DNA of 64,000 bases from Dirofilaria immitis (GCA_024305405.1 JAKNDB010000109.1:2480001-2544000); one strand, 5' to 3'. Counted from the first letter of the stretch, positions 13,901-27,700 are shown. Made by a program: numbers and translations. Notes: generated by a model not told the origin, from the sequence alone.

Positions 13901-16109
13901 TGAAAATTTTTTTCACGACTTAATTATTAAAAGATTTTGACATATTTGACATATGCTAGTCTTATATAAGAAAAGAATTGGGAAATTTACCAGGGCTTAG
14001 GTGAACATGCAAGTTGGTACATAGGAAGGATGATTGTGGGTTAAATTGGATTGTTCGAATGGAAGAGCGCAGAAGATGTCGCCTAGTTGAGTTGAGCGAA
14101 AATTTTTCAAAAATAGGGCAATGAACGTGCAACTCACTTTTACACTTGCGATGTGTAAGATTTAAAAATTTCTCGAAAAAGAATTACATGCACCTCAAAT
14201 GAATTCTAACAATTTTTTGTCAAAACATGAAACCTGCTGATATTTCCTCTGTTCTTCCGTTTTGCCGCCACGACGTTAAAATTATTCCGTTATCTTCATA
14301 TGAATAACAAACGAAAATCAAAGATAATTTATGTAATTCTATAAATCCGTATAGCCTCGAAATCTCGCTGTTATAAAGAATGAGTTTGGAAAACAAAGAG
14401 GAAAACTAGAGTTTGAGTTTTGATGCCAATAGTTCAACTCTTTAAACTAATGATCAGAAGATCGGTAACTGTTCAAGCATCTTATATTATCACTTCTCGT
14501 CTTATATCACAATACGAAACAAAAGTATGAAATTACGTGAAACTATGAGTTGCTATTATTATTACTAACAACATTTTCATTGATTCAAATTAATGTGACC
14601 GAGAAAGACCAGGAAATTGAATCCGAACTAACCTATGCACAACCAATTCGACTTTATGCTTCGTTTTCGACAACAACTGTTTTGCTAGTTCAACATTTAA
14701 ATTTTGGTGACCTTCAAGTTCTACTAAGACATCGCCATTTAACAAGCCAGCACGATCAGCTAGCGAGCTACCGATTACCTGAAGAAAATTATTACAATAT
14801 ATATATCCTAGCAAGTAAGAAATTGTAGATTTAGTGACATATTTTAACTGCTTTTTATAATTTTCTTCAACACAATTTAATAAATTATAAAAACTGTTGA
14901 TATCCGAGAATCCGACTGCTGAAATATCGAACAAATTAAAAACGTCTATTATTTAATCTGAATAACAGTATCTTTTAGAAAATTTTACAGTTGATTCATT
15001 AAATTTCATTCTAAAATCACTCAAAGTTTTAAAATCGATGTAGATTTGAGAATAGAATAAATACGGGCAAGATTCCCGTGTCAGGAAAGATAAAAAAATG
15101 AATTTCTGAACAGTTTGATAAAAAAGTGATTTTTGACAAAGAAAAAAGAACTGTTATTTCTCTGTTTATATCAAGACATCAGCAACGGTTGAGAAACAGA
15201 TACGACAAAAATCAAACATTCAACAGTACTTTTTATCTGATGTTTTCAATAAATAGAAATGCTAGATACATTATAACTCATCAGCTTTCAAATTTTTTGA
15301 AATGAAAGCTTCCTACAAGAAGTCGCAATGTACTTATATCCCAATTTTTCTTTATGAGAGAATTAGCACATATATTTTTGCGAAAACGTGATACAGTCAT
15401 GCGGTGATTGAGCAATCGAACAGATCATCCTTTATGCCGGGAATTTAAATAATGCACAAATTCTTCGATAGAATTGATTAGTTACCTAGAAAACGTTTCG
15501 CAAATCGGCATGCTGTACAGTTTCTAGCGAAAAGCCTACAGTACTACCTGTCAAATGAATTCCGTTAAATTTATGGAAGGTTGAAAGAATATGCTAAGCG
15601 AAAAAGACAAATTTCGTGAATTTTCCTTTATGTTCCGAGGCACAAATTTTAATCACGATTTAAATTTCGTATGTCAGAAAATGTTTCTTCCAACTTCCAA
15701 GTTTTGAAATGCATCAAATTCAAGATTTTTGTCATATTTATTACTATTTTCATAAACTAAACTTTTCGTTTAGCAATCCTTTTGCAAAATGAATCTTAAA
15801 GTTCTTGAGTGACTTAGAAATTGAAAGAAAAATATTTGAAAAATGAAAATTTAGGTTCAGTTCAGATCTTATCAATATCTATAATGGTCTGTTCAATCTC
15901 AAAAAGATCGAACGATAAGACCATCATAATACAAAACATGAGGAAAACGAAAGCTACGAAGCTTCATTTCAAACTTCTGGAACTATTTAACTGATACTTT
16001 GTGATCATCATACATTAGTTATGGCGAGTTCAGGTCCAATATCGAAGCCCCATGGCGTACTCATTTGGCCGCGTGACATTCGTACCGTCACCATTTCTGC
16101 TTGAGCCAT
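4976..16109 (-). CDS. alp-1: ALP/Enigma PDZ-LIM protein, alternatively spliced
   Basis: Cytoskeletal adaptor of the ALP/Enigma family, which in nematodes sits at muscle dense bodies with alpha-actinin. Exons in coding order: 16014-16109 and 14633-14778 (PDZ; PWGFDI and GSSLADRAGLLNGDVLVEL), 13703-13865 and 12152-12309 (ZM motif VKHLQYNSPMPLYS), 11606-11738 (helical ALP linker, SETLRLIQESE), 11386-11452 plus 10633-10846 (LIM 1, CFICGRNI ... FYCDIH). The ALP form stops at 10633 (325 aa). The Enigma form continues through linker exons 9979-10104 and 8703-8797, then 6166-6298, 5816-6002, 5494-5613, 5274-5389 and 4976-5050, adding three LIM domains (CCEDCRREI, CAKCNQPII, CVSCHYPIEAG). All junction phases agree except the donor leaving the LIM 1 exon, which I could not fix (AG|GC near 10686 or TG|GT near 10670). 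One extra A is needed in exon 11606-11738 (CAAAGG) and one T in 5494-5613 (GCATTTTCC). Start: ATG at 16109 just before the PDZ. Confidence 0.9.
7637..7867 (-). other. Open reading segment in an alp-1 intron, possible exon
   Basis: A 76-codon open stretch rich in Lys, Glu, Gln and Cys (YKLMDENSCYQQQKKQKKC), ending in TAG at 7637, with no recognised domain. Its composition is less AT-driven than the surrounding intron, and it lies between the coiled-coil candidate exons and the Enigma LIM exons on the same strand. It could be another alternative exon or chance. No convincing splice acceptor was fixed. Confidence 0.2.
8001..8702 (-). CDS. Candidate alternative exons inside the ALP/Enigma gene (coiled coil, own stop)
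   Basis: Two open segments lie directly after the linker exon at 8703. The first (about 8571-8702; AENYLDESKRLLNDN, EATSKEIEKQM) is lysine/glutamate-rich with heptad-like spacing. It can splice from a donor at AG|GTTCGA (about 8570) in phase to an open segment 8001-8304 (SRMLSRVRSLPLEIQKVHAN, SREMKISGESLQVQNDI) that ends in TAA at 8001-8003. To follow on from exon 8703-8797, the CAG|GTAAAC at 8702/8703 must serve as an acceptor in one form and as a donor in the LIM-containing form, or a frame error exists there. The result would be a third isoform class lacking the Enigma LIMs. I recognise no domain. Confidence 0.4.
10633..10846 (-). CDS. alp-1: Alternative 3'-terminal exon of the ALP isoform (LIM 1)
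   Basis: This exon completes LIM 1: zinc ligands CFIC come from the preceding exon at 11386-11452 and the rest are here (HSDCFQCSTC ... FYCDIH). It then runs 26 residues (RGGGDVARRDEIHWSAACVN and six more) to a TAA. That gives PDZ plus one LIM, as in vertebrate ALP (PDLIM1-4) and the short C. elegans ALP form. Because coding exons with matching phases continue downstream, the same exon must also carry an internal donor for Enigma forms. Only transcript data can decide between the GC donor near 10686 and the GT donor near 10670. Confidence 0.8.
12709..12738. repeat. Perfect 12-bp inverted repeat, 6-nt loop, in alp-1 intron
   Basis: ATAATATCTTAT is followed after TTTTCA by its exact reverse complement. 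It sits in the intron between the ZM exon (12152-12309) and exon 13703-13865. It is AT-rich, so the pairing is weak. No known element recognised. Confidence 0.6.
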
Positions 16110-16153
16110 TGTTGCGGTATCCTTTAAAGCAGATTTGAAAATTGAAAATCCTG
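16110..16153 (-). promoter_or_regulatory. Putative 5'UTR with (trans-)splice acceptor of alp-1
   Basis: Just upstream of the PDZ ATG (16109) the minus strand reads AAATTTTCAG followed by a short leader. TTTTCAG is the nematode 3' splice-site consensus, so the mRNA could be joined here to a spliced leader or to an upstream non-coding exon. Which one cannot be told from sequence alone. Confidence 0.4.
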
Positions 16154-17463
16154 AAAATTTTCTGAGAATTTTGGAAAGAATGTAATGATCATGGAGTCTC
16201 GAAAACGTGAAACTAAAAGTATGGTAAGAGCATTTAGATAACAAGTTTAGAAAATTATTCATGACATGGTCCACTATCAACAATAATGTATCCAGATTTA
16301 TGAATAAAAAGCATACAATACTCAATTGCGTGAGAATTTCGAAAAGCTGTTCAATAGTATCCATAAGCAATCAGTTGGAAAAAATCTGAACAAAGCTGAA
16401 TTTTTGGAACAGCCTTGGAAGACATTCCCTTTTTAATGTTTTTCTTTTCCGCGTTGTTCAATTATAGTGTTTTCTTAAATGCGAGTACAAAATTTCGAAA
16501 TTGAAATGCTTGTTTATAGTAGCGGCATTGAAAATGCTCAATGAAGAATTGAGAGTTTGGATAATAGAGAATTTCCGATGGACATTGAGCACAGCAGTAT
16601 TTTGAAAATTATCTACATTTATAATCAAAATTATTGAATAATAAATTCGAAATATAAACGAACATCAACTGATGTTTATAGGAAGTTGTACTGAAAAAGG
16701 AACAGTATATTGGCTTTTAATACTTTTTAGACAATGCAAATTATGCGGATCTGAGCAACTTTTGCGAAATCCTAAAAAGATTAAAAGTGGAAAATGTCAC
16801 ACCTAATTGCTTTATTTTTAAATTTAATTGCACCATCACCGCTCAATCATCGACTAAATCGGATACACCTCAATTATCTTTACTGCCATACCCATCGAAA
16901 CATGCTTATCAATCGATAAGTTATGCAATTCTAGTAGTCAGGGAAGATCGCATCGATGTAAATAAATGCAAATATGTTTATTCTCTGAATGACATTTCGA
17001 AATGACGTAGTGAGGATTGAAAGAATACTTCCAGCTGTTCCCGTATGATTCAATGTAAGCATACCAAATAGTGGTATACCATAACTTAGCACTTCTACCA
17101 ATGTATCCTGTGAATCCGATGCTTAACACTGTATCAAAAAATCTTTACGTATGTGCCGCCTGTATGTATGAGTATATATGCGTGTGCGTGCATATGTATG
17201 TGTATGTGTATGTGTGATAAAGGATAGAGAAATGTATTAGAATGATTGCAGCACAGTGCATGTGGGGATACATGAAAGCAAGATGAAGTAAGAAGGAATT
17301 GAAGACGACGGCCTTAGCGATTAGTTGTTGAAAAGTCTAGCCAGCCAACAACGAACTTTTTGTTCGAGTTATTTTCTGTTCAACTCCCTTGCCACAATAT
17401 GCCAGGGATTCTTCACATAAGTTATGCACCAAAGATATGAATAAAAATGATGCGTGTATGTAT

Positions 17464-17464
<1 letters not shown>

Positions 17465-17494
<30 letters not shown>
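17465..17494. repeat. (GT)n microsatellite
   Basis: Fifteen uninterrupted GT units, followed at 17499 by a short CA run (AACACACACA) that could fold back on it. A cryptic GTAT/GTGT-rich tract lies at 17160-17216. Confidence 0.95.
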
Positions 17495-17497
<3 letters not shown>

Positions 17498-19479
17498 AAC
17501 ACACACATTCTAAACAGACTACAACATTCTAAACAATCAAAAATTTGTGCTGATACGATGGACTGCCGATCGTAGAATTATTTGTTGAGCTTTGAATGAA
17601 TGATCATAATTGAATGAGAAACTTGGACTTTAATGATTGATCAAATCACTCCAAAAGTTTTCTGAGATCGAACTAAAACATCAAGTATCATAATAGCATA
17701 GTTATCACTAAAAAGATGAAGTAATCAATTTTCATAGGATAATTAAAAACAAAACTGAAATTTTAAGTTTTCACGTGAATGAACTAAGCACAGTATATAT
17801 TGCATTTTCATTTCGAATGTATTCGATTTATTGATAATTTTGCAATGAGTCGCAACTTATCTATTCAGTAAATAACACATAACAGATGTTATTTATTAAT
17901 CAAACTGAACAAAAATTGAACAATCTATTTTCATTTTATTCATGATAAAAGGATGTTGACACTGACTGTTGACATCGTTTAAAAAGATTCTGTTATGATG
18001 GCAGACACTGAACTCAATTTTTTCCCAATTGAATTCAAAATCTATACAAAACTTATAATCATATATTATATAGATAAGCCTTATCAATATCAACTAAAGA
18101 AGTATCGATTCCATAGCATTAATAAGAAATGCTAATGAAGTTATGATTCATACTAGAACAATAAAACACCGAAATTAATTCAACCGTAACTTTCTTTCAT
18201 ATCTTCGTCATATAAGGTAAGTAAAACACAACAAATGTGATGACAAAATGAGGATTTGGAGGAGGGGATTAAAAATAAACGGAATGGCGCCATATATGAA
18301 AAATTCCTAGTAAATTGTAGCATCTTAAATCATTGTTGTATATATAGAAAAAGAATGGGATGGATGAATACATCAAGGGATGAGAAGTTGCTGAAAATTT
18401 GAAACTTAGCAGCTAAGATAATAAGATTAGCTTGGTCTGAAGGGCAACAAAATCCAGAGTTTGTACAGAGTTAAATAGCTCCGTCCGATGGATTTGTATT
18501 TTAAGAAATGAGCTTTCGCAGCTGTTCCTCCATACATCTACATCCGAACCACTGCATCCAACTACGCATCACTACAAGTAAGTGCTTATAAGTCGAGAAC
18601 TAACTCTTGAACTCTCTTCTTTTTCTGCTCCCACCCTACGTTGTTTTGCTCTAAAAGATCTTAATATACTTACAATATTGAATTTTTAAATGCTTTCCAA
18701 AAACGTCCACATAGCTTAAAGAATTTTTATTTAGGACTGTCTTATTTTATTTTGTTCTTCTTTTAACTTTAGCTTAATCTGATGATTTCAAGATTGTACA
18801 ATTATCCATGCAATTCAGTTCCTTCATATAAAAACTTTTGATTCACCTCTTTACAGTTTTCATCGATCCAAGCACTGCAAATCTCGATCGGTTTCAACTA
18901 TTTTTACGAGATATATGTATTGCAGCGAAGCTTTAATCATCAATAATTTTATGAAGATGAAAATAGGCATTAGAGAAGCTAGCATCGACTATGATAATGT
19001 CAGAAAATTAGTCAAACTCTGAGTATTAAAATCAAGTGTCCTGCTGCCTTGCAGAATAATAGCATATTGTTATTTTTGCTTATAGATATTAAAATTTTGG
19101 GATATCAGTGAAGAAACCAAGAAATATAAATCATATTTTTGATATTTTTGCTAACTTTCAAACTGGAATTTTTGATTTTGGCTGAAATTTATCCCTTCTA
19201 TTGAACTCGTATTCCTTGAAAATGAGGTACGATCCTGATGTTTTTCTTGAAAAAGTTGAAAAATTCAGTTAATTTCACCGAGCGCAAAGTTTCTTACTTC
19301 TGATAAGCTTGTTGCACATCGCAAAACGTAACCGGACATTTCTGTAATCTTTAGGGATATGTTTCATTTTAGAACTGCTTCATCATTTAGCAGTCACGAT
19401 TTCAGGTCGTTAAAGCAATTTCAATTAGATGTAATTTAAATAACACAATTTTTTTATGTTCCAAATTTTTATTTTCAGT

Positions 19480-19509
19480 CATTAAGAATGTTATACAACA
19501 TTCTTAATG
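19480..19509. repeat. Perfect 13-bp inverted repeat with 4-nt loop
   Basis: CATTAAGAATGTT, loop ATAC, then AACATTCTTAATG. It is isolated in the gene-poor stretch with no T-tract or gene end adjacent. It could be the tip of a degenerate inverted-repeat element or a small hairpin; only the structure is certain. Confidence 0.7.
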
Positions 19510-22500
19510 GATCAAGTAGAACTGGTAATTTCGTAGGTTGATAAAGAGAGGATGGTAAGTTTTAATGACATTTTTATGATTATTTTAAGACGAAAATTAT
19601 TGATTTATATAAGCAAACAAAACAATCAATTCTGATCGGCCAAAATTCAATTTAAGAAAATGAATTAATTTAGCAAAACTGAAGTACGTTATAAAATATC
19701 GATTTTCAAAAAAATTTGAAAAAACTGACTACATGTGCAATAGAAAGCGTGGGCGTATGGAAAAAGGAATATAGTAAAGTCATAATGGAACATTCGGATA
19801 AACACCTATAGAGTTCATGAACTCCAACTAAATATATTTAACAAGTTGCACAAAATATGAAACAAGGTGAAATGATTGAGAATTGATAGGTCTGAATTGA
19901 GATGAAAATATTTCTTAATCGAGAACTTGAAATATTTATCGCTTTTCCGGGATCTTAGAATGAACTAATTTACATGAAGCAGCACATTGATCTGCCGTCA
20001 TCAGCTTAGCATCGTCTGTTCTTTTTTGATCTGTGAACTGTTAACTGCCTTTCAATCTTAATTTGTTTTGCAATTTCTGCGACAATTAGGGTTGTTATCT
20101 GAATTGTAGCATGCAATTATGAAAAACAAATATTTATCAAAAATTGAAACTGCCAATAACTTAACAATAATATGTTTCTAATACGTTTCTAATAATATTA
20201 GGTCAGTACAATGTTTTACATCCAGACTTTTCCCAGAATCGCTTAATTCTGATTAGTATTTTCAAAACAATTTGTTGTAGTAATAGAGAAATTTAAATTA
20301 ATCAAAATAGTAAATAGATAAGTATGCAAACTATTAAACTAAAACTCGATGACGTGGTTATTATCTTCGGCTGACGCTTCACAAAAGTTGAATTGTATCG
20401 AACTGTACACTGTTCGCCATCAGTTCTTGATATTTATTGATTGTCAATATTATCACATTTATTACCAACTAGAATCGAGGAAACTGAAATTTATATATTA
20501 CAGGACATCTGACTTGGTTTTTGATTTAAATTTGTTTAAACATTTCGAAATTCAAGTTAATCTATATAGTATTAGACCAAATTTAATATAGTTAAAATTC
20601 TTGCCTAAAGTATTTGAAAAGCACTGACATGATAATTTTGCCTAACTCGCAATAAATTTTGAAATATTTTAGCCGTATTTGCAAGGTTCATTGCATTAGT
20701 AATTGAATGCATTAATAAAACTGTCCCCATTTTTCATGTATAAATCGCGCAGTGTTATAAATTGTTCCTGAAAAAGTTGAGTTGTAGGAAATTTGTGGTT
20801 CATAAATTTAAATAGCCTAGATAAAATAAATTAAGTTTTGCAACCTCGCGAGAAAAAATGATTCCAAGGATTTACATCAAGTACCCTTGAACTGTACCTT
20901 TTATTTTACACTAAAACACACGCTAAAAACAACAAATGATATTATTCAGTGAATATGGCCAATCATTCTTTTATCTCGAGTGTTTCTGTTTTTCAAATGA
21001 AGAATTAGTAATAAAAACAAGTGTGATCAAAACTTATAGTTCCAGAAGTGTCGAGGATTTTTAGAATGCAGGTCAATAACAATTTTTTTCTTATAACCAT
21101 CTTCAATTGTTGGATCATATCGCTTTAAAAATATTTCTTTCGCTAATTATGTTGTCTGCAATTTTACAAAATCAGGCATCTGATACCAAAAAAAAAAAAT
21201 TTAATAATTTAAAGGACTTTATCAGAGAACTTTTCCCAGCACCTCCACTTTCGAAACAATTTTATATTCAGGCATAAATGTAAATTGCATTCGGGTTGAC
21301 ATCTAGAACAAATTGACTTGCAGATTATTCAGTAAAGCTATGCAAAAAAATCAACATCTATCTTGAATGAATATAATCAGCAACATAACAACGACAAATT
21401 TGGTTTTGCATTACGGAGATGCGAGAAAGAAAGATAAGAAATCATTGTATAGGCTTCTGTAGACATTTGAAAAGCAACCGAAAATATCCTGTTGTGATGA
21501 AGACTACCCAATATTTGGTCCGAGTTTTAATTTATGTTTGTCACTAGATTAAGGTTAAGTGATTGGCACTAAGACTGAATTTTTGATTCTTTGGCAGAGA
21601 CTTTTCAGATGGTAATTTATGTCTTCACGATGCTTATCTTTCCCTTTTCTCTCCTTTTGCTTCGTCTCTTAATCTTAGCTATTTTTTTCAATAAGAAAAT
21701 TAACGAAACTAAAAGTCAAAATAGGAGCATACTCTCACGCTAAAAGAAATCTTACTGTTATAAAACAACGAATTTATCCTGAATCTGGTTTTGTTATTGC
21801 ATTATTTAGTCTTTGACTTTTAAAATTGTTGGAAATATTGTATATACTACATTATTATGATTAAATTTTAAATAGTTTAAAGATAGCATATTTAGACTTC
21901 AAAAAGAAAGCCAGATAAAATGCAAATTTAATGAAATTCGCAAGTTAAGTTTGTTGCTGAAAATGCGATGCTAATCTCAACTTCGCTTAAATGAGACGAC
22001 GTCATTTGTAAAACCTACTCACAAATTCTTCATATTTTACATTACATTCCATAATAATTATTTAATAATTTATTGATTTTTTAATATTATCCATTTATTA
22101 ATATATAAGTCCGTGTTCAATCTTTAAATAATCTGGAAAATACAATCAAGAAAATAGCATAAGCAAATAAATGCTCACTGAAAAGTCATTGGGTAGAATG
22201 GTATGAGGAATGAAGAAATCAAAATAATGAAAAATATCGTTTTGAACTCTATTGTTCATCTAGTAAGATAAATAATAAATGATTTTCCGAATGGTTGATT
22301 GAAAGAATTTTTGGATAAATCGTGTTAGACTAGTAGGGTTCTGAAAAACGAAAAGTATCGGGAATTTCCTTCATTTAATGAGTCAATCGCATAATCGCTA
22401 TGTGTAATAAATTGAGTCAGAAAATAGCAGAATAAATTGATAAGTTCGCTATAAAAGTATGTACTAATTTGAAAATATCACATTAGACACCATTCAATTA

Positions 22501-23461
22501 CGACTTTTAGTTTTAAACTTCAACGAGTAATTTAGTTTTGATGAAAACAAAAATATTCGCTTGATGAGTTCGCCTATTCTTTCCTTGTCAATCCGGACAT
22601 CAAACATGTATCAAATCAGTTTACTGGAAAATTTTATTCCTTCTGCTATTTTCTTTATTATTCTGAATTCTTGAAAAACAGTCTACTTATCTACGAATTC
22701 ATTTTCATTCAGTCGCCTATGAATCATGGATTTAAATTTTTGTATTATTCGAAAATTTCAAGTCTGAGAGAACAAACGCGTAGAAAAATGTACAAGTACA
22801 TACTGATCTGATAATACACGCAGTTCTTTGAATTTCTTGCCTTATATTTATTTCATCGCTCGTTAAATTATTGCGTGATAACCAAATTTATTGCAATTTT
22901 GAAATATTAGTGGCATAAAAATTTTGCAGAATTATCAAATCAGCTTTTACGATGAATCATTTTTGTATTTCCCACGTGAACTGTTTGAGAATAATTGAAC
23001 AGACTCTTCAGGTTACGAGTAGTGCAGTATTGCTTAAAAGTAAAAGAAACTAGTCGAAATTAATTCATCCTTTCAAAATAGTTCATTATCTTCTAAAATT
23101 CATTCCTTGCACTACTGTAACAATAGATTTATAAATTATCAATATCTATTCTACATGCATATGTAAGAATCCATTAGCGGTTTGAGAATTTCATTAATTG
23201 TTTTTCTAGCCCAAAAGTGTAAAAAAAACAGTGTAAAAAAATAAAGAATCAGAATTTCATTTTCTGCTAAATATGTAATTTTGAACTTTTTCAGATTAAT
23301 AATCAAGTTTTTTTTTCTGGAATTTTAAATATATTAATGTAGCGAGTATCATTCAAAATTTTTGGCTTTATGTTATTGTCATGCTTACTATAAATGCTGT
23401 TAACGTCACTTTAGATAGTTGCTGCTAATCTACTGTGATTATTTTTAGTATTTATTAAAGG

Positions 23462-23600
23462 TCAACAGAAGATAAATGGACTATTGAAGGTATAAATGAC
23501 GATCAAAGTTGTATTCGTCCAAAATTCAAATGGAAGTCATATGAAAATGATGCAGCTTTTAAATCCAGGTTACCTCGAGGTTTTTCGGCTTTAAAATAAA
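23462..23600 (+). other. Orphan exon-like open segment, unidentified
   Basis: After an acceptor-like ATTAAAG the plus strand stays open for 46 codons to a TAA, with a strongly protein-like, charged and aromatic composition (DKWTIEGINDDQ, PKFKWKSYENDAAFKSR). A possible donor AG|GTTACC lies at about 23568. No initiating exon or partner exon could be assigned upstream; an isolated signal-peptide-like start (MLIFPFSLLLLRLLIL, 21629) is the only hint. No family recognised. It may be one exon of a short, fast-evolving gene. Confidence 0.25.
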
Positions 23601-24793
23601 AGAAAGATGGAGGGCTCGAATTTTGTCATATTACTTTTTTTTTAAATATAATCATGATAAATTCAGAATTAAAGTATTTCGTATATATAGTATTTTAATC
23701 CTGGTTATTTCACAGTCAAGTTGGACGACAGTTTTGATTTGCGGGCATTTACAAATGAAGGAATAAATCGATAATAAAATAGAATGGAGGAAGAGGAAAA
23801 TTGCTCAAAAAAGAAATTATTGCAGATGTCATATCAGTTTTTTGACAACGGGGAGAACTGCCAATCTTCATTATCATAGAATGACGGATGTTGTTAATCA
23901 TTATCATTTATCATTCGTTTTCATTTAGTCAACTGAATATTAAATATCATTGATCGCTCACTCTCTCTTGCAGAATAAAATTTAAAGTTTCCAAGTATTA
24001 TTAATTAGATTCACATCCATTAATATAATAGGGTGTTTCATCTGGTCATATTACGACTTCGCAAATGGTTCGAAATATCCTTTGATCCATCTTTTGGTTG
24101 ATTTGATTTGCGATTTAATTCTTATCGTTTTTACTTTAGCCAGATGCATAATAACATATGTCGCCCGCATATATGATGGAACTTCGTCAAACATCCTATA
24201 GATTTTTTTACAATTTCGAATTTCTTTTAGTTCAAAAACAATCTAATGCCATGGAACTACTTTTCCTATGAGTAAGAAATTTTAAAGTAATTTTCGACTA
24301 ATATTTCCTTTTTTCCTTTTTCCCCAACATTTTTTTCCTTCAATGTTCCGTATAATTTGTCCTAATAAGAAAATAGATAATTAATAACCTCTGACTACTT
24401 ATTAAGGCTATAAATAATGACAAAGACCATCAAGTAAGGAGTAGAAGGATGTGATTCGGTCAAAGGGATAGCTGTTTTCACATTGGCTCAGTGGTGAGTT
24501 GGGAGGATAGAAGTGGCTTGTTTGTTTGTGAACTTCGTGAGTTCGCGAGGACAAGTGGGATTAATGTCTAAATGAATGGGATGAGTAAGATATTCGCAGT
24601 ATGTGCTAGTCATAGTAACATTTTAGTGCGCATTGCCTGACGAATAATTGATGTGACTTATCCTCATTAATTTGAAAGCGGATAACTTCAAATTTTTATA
24701 ATCACACCAGTACTTAGAATATCTTACGATATTTGTAATTTTGCAGGAATTTTTGACGAAATAAGAAACTGAGATTTCCTTATCATATATTTG

Positions 24794-27700
24794 ATGTTGC
24801 CAGCAACTCAATCGTTAGTGTGGTTATCTCGAATTAAAACTATAAGCATAAAATGTGGTTGTCGAGGAATGGTTGCCAATGCACAATGCACTCCGAGCAG
24901 TGAAATGTACCGTTTCCGATCGCATGTCCTTCGACAAAAGCAGGTTTTAATTTTTGTTTACTGGTCTTTGAACTTGTCATATTGTATCAGTTTAAGACAG
25001 CTGTAATATTTCAAAAATAGACTAAAATTTTTTATTAGAATATTGTATTGTATTGATGAACATAAAGTGTTGACTAACTTTAGAAATATTATAATTGGAT
25101 TTTGATAGTACGAGTTATCACGTGGAGTAATTTATTAGTGTCAATAAAGAGTAAATGCTCATTCACTATGTTGCAGGAAATTTATGAGTGCTTCGAATTG
25201 GATATTGCTATATACTTTTTATTATTAATTCCATGATTGGGCTGTAAAGATGATTTAGTTTTCACTTAATTCCTTGGAATTTGAGATATTTGATCTTTGC
25301 TTGATGCTGCCATCATTAATCCTTTTACAAACATTTCTCCTTTATATACACCACGAGTTAATTATTTCAGGCGGAATTAGCTAAATATGGTGGACGTCAA
25401 ATGGTAACATTACTTGCAGGCGATGGTGTCGGGCCAGAAATGATCAGCCATGTCAAACATATTTTTGGCCATATTGATGTAAGCACTCCAAATATCTATG
25501 TGTTATCATTTGTCTTCACCATTTTGTGGCTTTGTATGAAACTACAAGAACGGATTTGGATGCACTGAAGTTTAGTAATTCGCTATAAAAATATGGATAT
25601 CTTATTTCAGCATATTCCATTCTTTGGAATTTAAAAAAAAGTTGGAAAGAGTAGTTCTTATATTTTATAACAGCAGTTGTTTATAGGTTCCGGTAGACTT
25701 TGAAGAAGCACCATTGAGCTCTGATATAACTCATCTGGATAATGATATGGAGTATGCTTTGTTATCGATTCAACGAAATGGAGTAGCTCTAAAAGTGTGT
25801 ACTTAGTTTTATTTGTTCAATATATTTCAGCTATTTTTTGTATTATTTAGTACTTCTGATATATTGACAGTTATTTCGTAAAAGAAAAAAACGGAAGTTT
25901 CTGCTAAAGAAGCTGCAGAAAGTTAGTGCTACTTCTCTTACTCATATCTTAACTAAATCATTTACATTTGAGCTGGTTTAACAACCATATAATAACTTTG
26001 TCTGCAGTCATGCAAATTAGCTGAATCAGAACAGAAGGATCGACTTTATTTACCAATCGCATACAAATGCATAAATATTAGAATAGGTTTTCTTCAAAAG
26101 TGACTAAGACATAAAACGAATAAATTTTGCTATATGCAATGTTAAAAATTCAATTTTACATTGTTCCTGAGCATCCATTAGAGAAGAATAAGAAAACATG
26201 TTGAAGTAATCGCTGCCAATTACAACAATAGTTTGGTTGTGCAAACTATTTTTTCATTTACTGGAATTTACCGTCTTTAACTGCACCAGTGATTTTACGT
26301 AATTTAAAAAAAAGTAAGGCAAAAATTTCAGTAATGTCTGTTATAACAGACTTATGCGAGACGAATGTAGGCTGTTTTGTCATGATGCGGTGTCGATTCA
26401 CCATGTAATTTATCATTAGTAATGTTAAATTGTTTGCTGATTTAAAAGCACAGAACTTTTAAGGGCAGCATTGAAACTAAATTTGATGTTCCACAGTTTA
26501 AATCAAGAAATGTTGAATTGCGGCGACGTTTAGATCTCTATGCCAATGTTTTGCACTGTGTAAGCATACCTTCAATTCCAACACGACACAGCGATGTGGA
26601 TATATTAGTGATAAGGTTACTTATCATGTAGTATTTTAATTTAATTTTGAGAAATAATGGTGACATACAATTTACAGAATAAGAATCTTGCACTCGTTTT
26701 CAAGAGATATTTGTGTATATCAAATATATTGATGGAAAGGAATAATTTTTCTGGTAGAAAATGCCAAAAATCGTTATTGTTGTTATTGTTTAAGATATTT
26801 AGCGTTATGTTTTTCCTGTAACGAGTTTCCAACTTTATTTTAAGATAAAAGTGTGATTTTTAGAGAAAATGTGGAAGGCGAATATTCTGGACTTGAACAC
26901 GAAGCCAAAAAGGAGTGGTTGAAAGTTTGAAGGTAATTTTTGATATCTTATTAGCCACAGATTTCGTATAGTAATTTTGAATATAAATTAGATTGGTAGA
27001 AATCATATGAGAAATCATTTCTGAAAATTTTCCTAGGAAATTTGTTGTTCGTTTAAGTTATGTTTGTAAGCTAAGGAAAGTGTTTTTAAATTGCATTTGT
27101 TGCTTTCTTTATCAGAATTAATTTATAGATTGTTACACGTGCAAATATTGAACGGATTGCTCGCTTTGCGTTTGAATACGCGGTAACTTATAAAAGAAAG
27201 AAAGTTACGGCAGTTCACAAAGCTAATATACAAAAACTCGCAGATGGCTTATTTCTGAGAGTTGGCATTTACTTGTGTTTTAATGTTATGTAATGTTGTT
27301 TGCTTTTAAATCATCTTTTGTTTATTGACGTGATTAATATGCATAAATGCAATCTATTTGAGACTTAAGACCGTTCGTTATTTGTCGATTTATGTAACAG
27401 ATCAATTTTTATGTTTAAGTTCTTCGATAAAGTATTTGGACTTAATTCTCATTATTATTTCTTAAAATCTTTGTTATAATTTTGTAATTTTTTTCAGATA
27501 TGTAAGGAAATAGCAGAGAATGAATATCCACAGTTGCATTTCGATTCAATGATTATTGATAATGCATCAATGCAGCTCGTTTCTCACCCGCAACAATTTG
27601 ATATTATACTTCTACCTAACCTTTATGGCAACATAATTTCCAATATAGCTTGTGGCCTCATCGGTGGAGCAGGATTAGTGTCAGGTGTCAACATTGGTTC

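Larger units (their letters stand above)
16154..23460. other. Gene-poor region upstream of alp-1
   Basis: About 7.3 kb with no exon chain or homology that I can support on either strand. Short open frames here (16787-17005 plus, 17896-18093 minus, 20349-20591 plus) have AT-driven composition and no splice context. It contains the GT microsatellite and the hairpin listed separately. It may hold distal alp-1 promoters or untranslated first exons. Confidence 0.5.
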
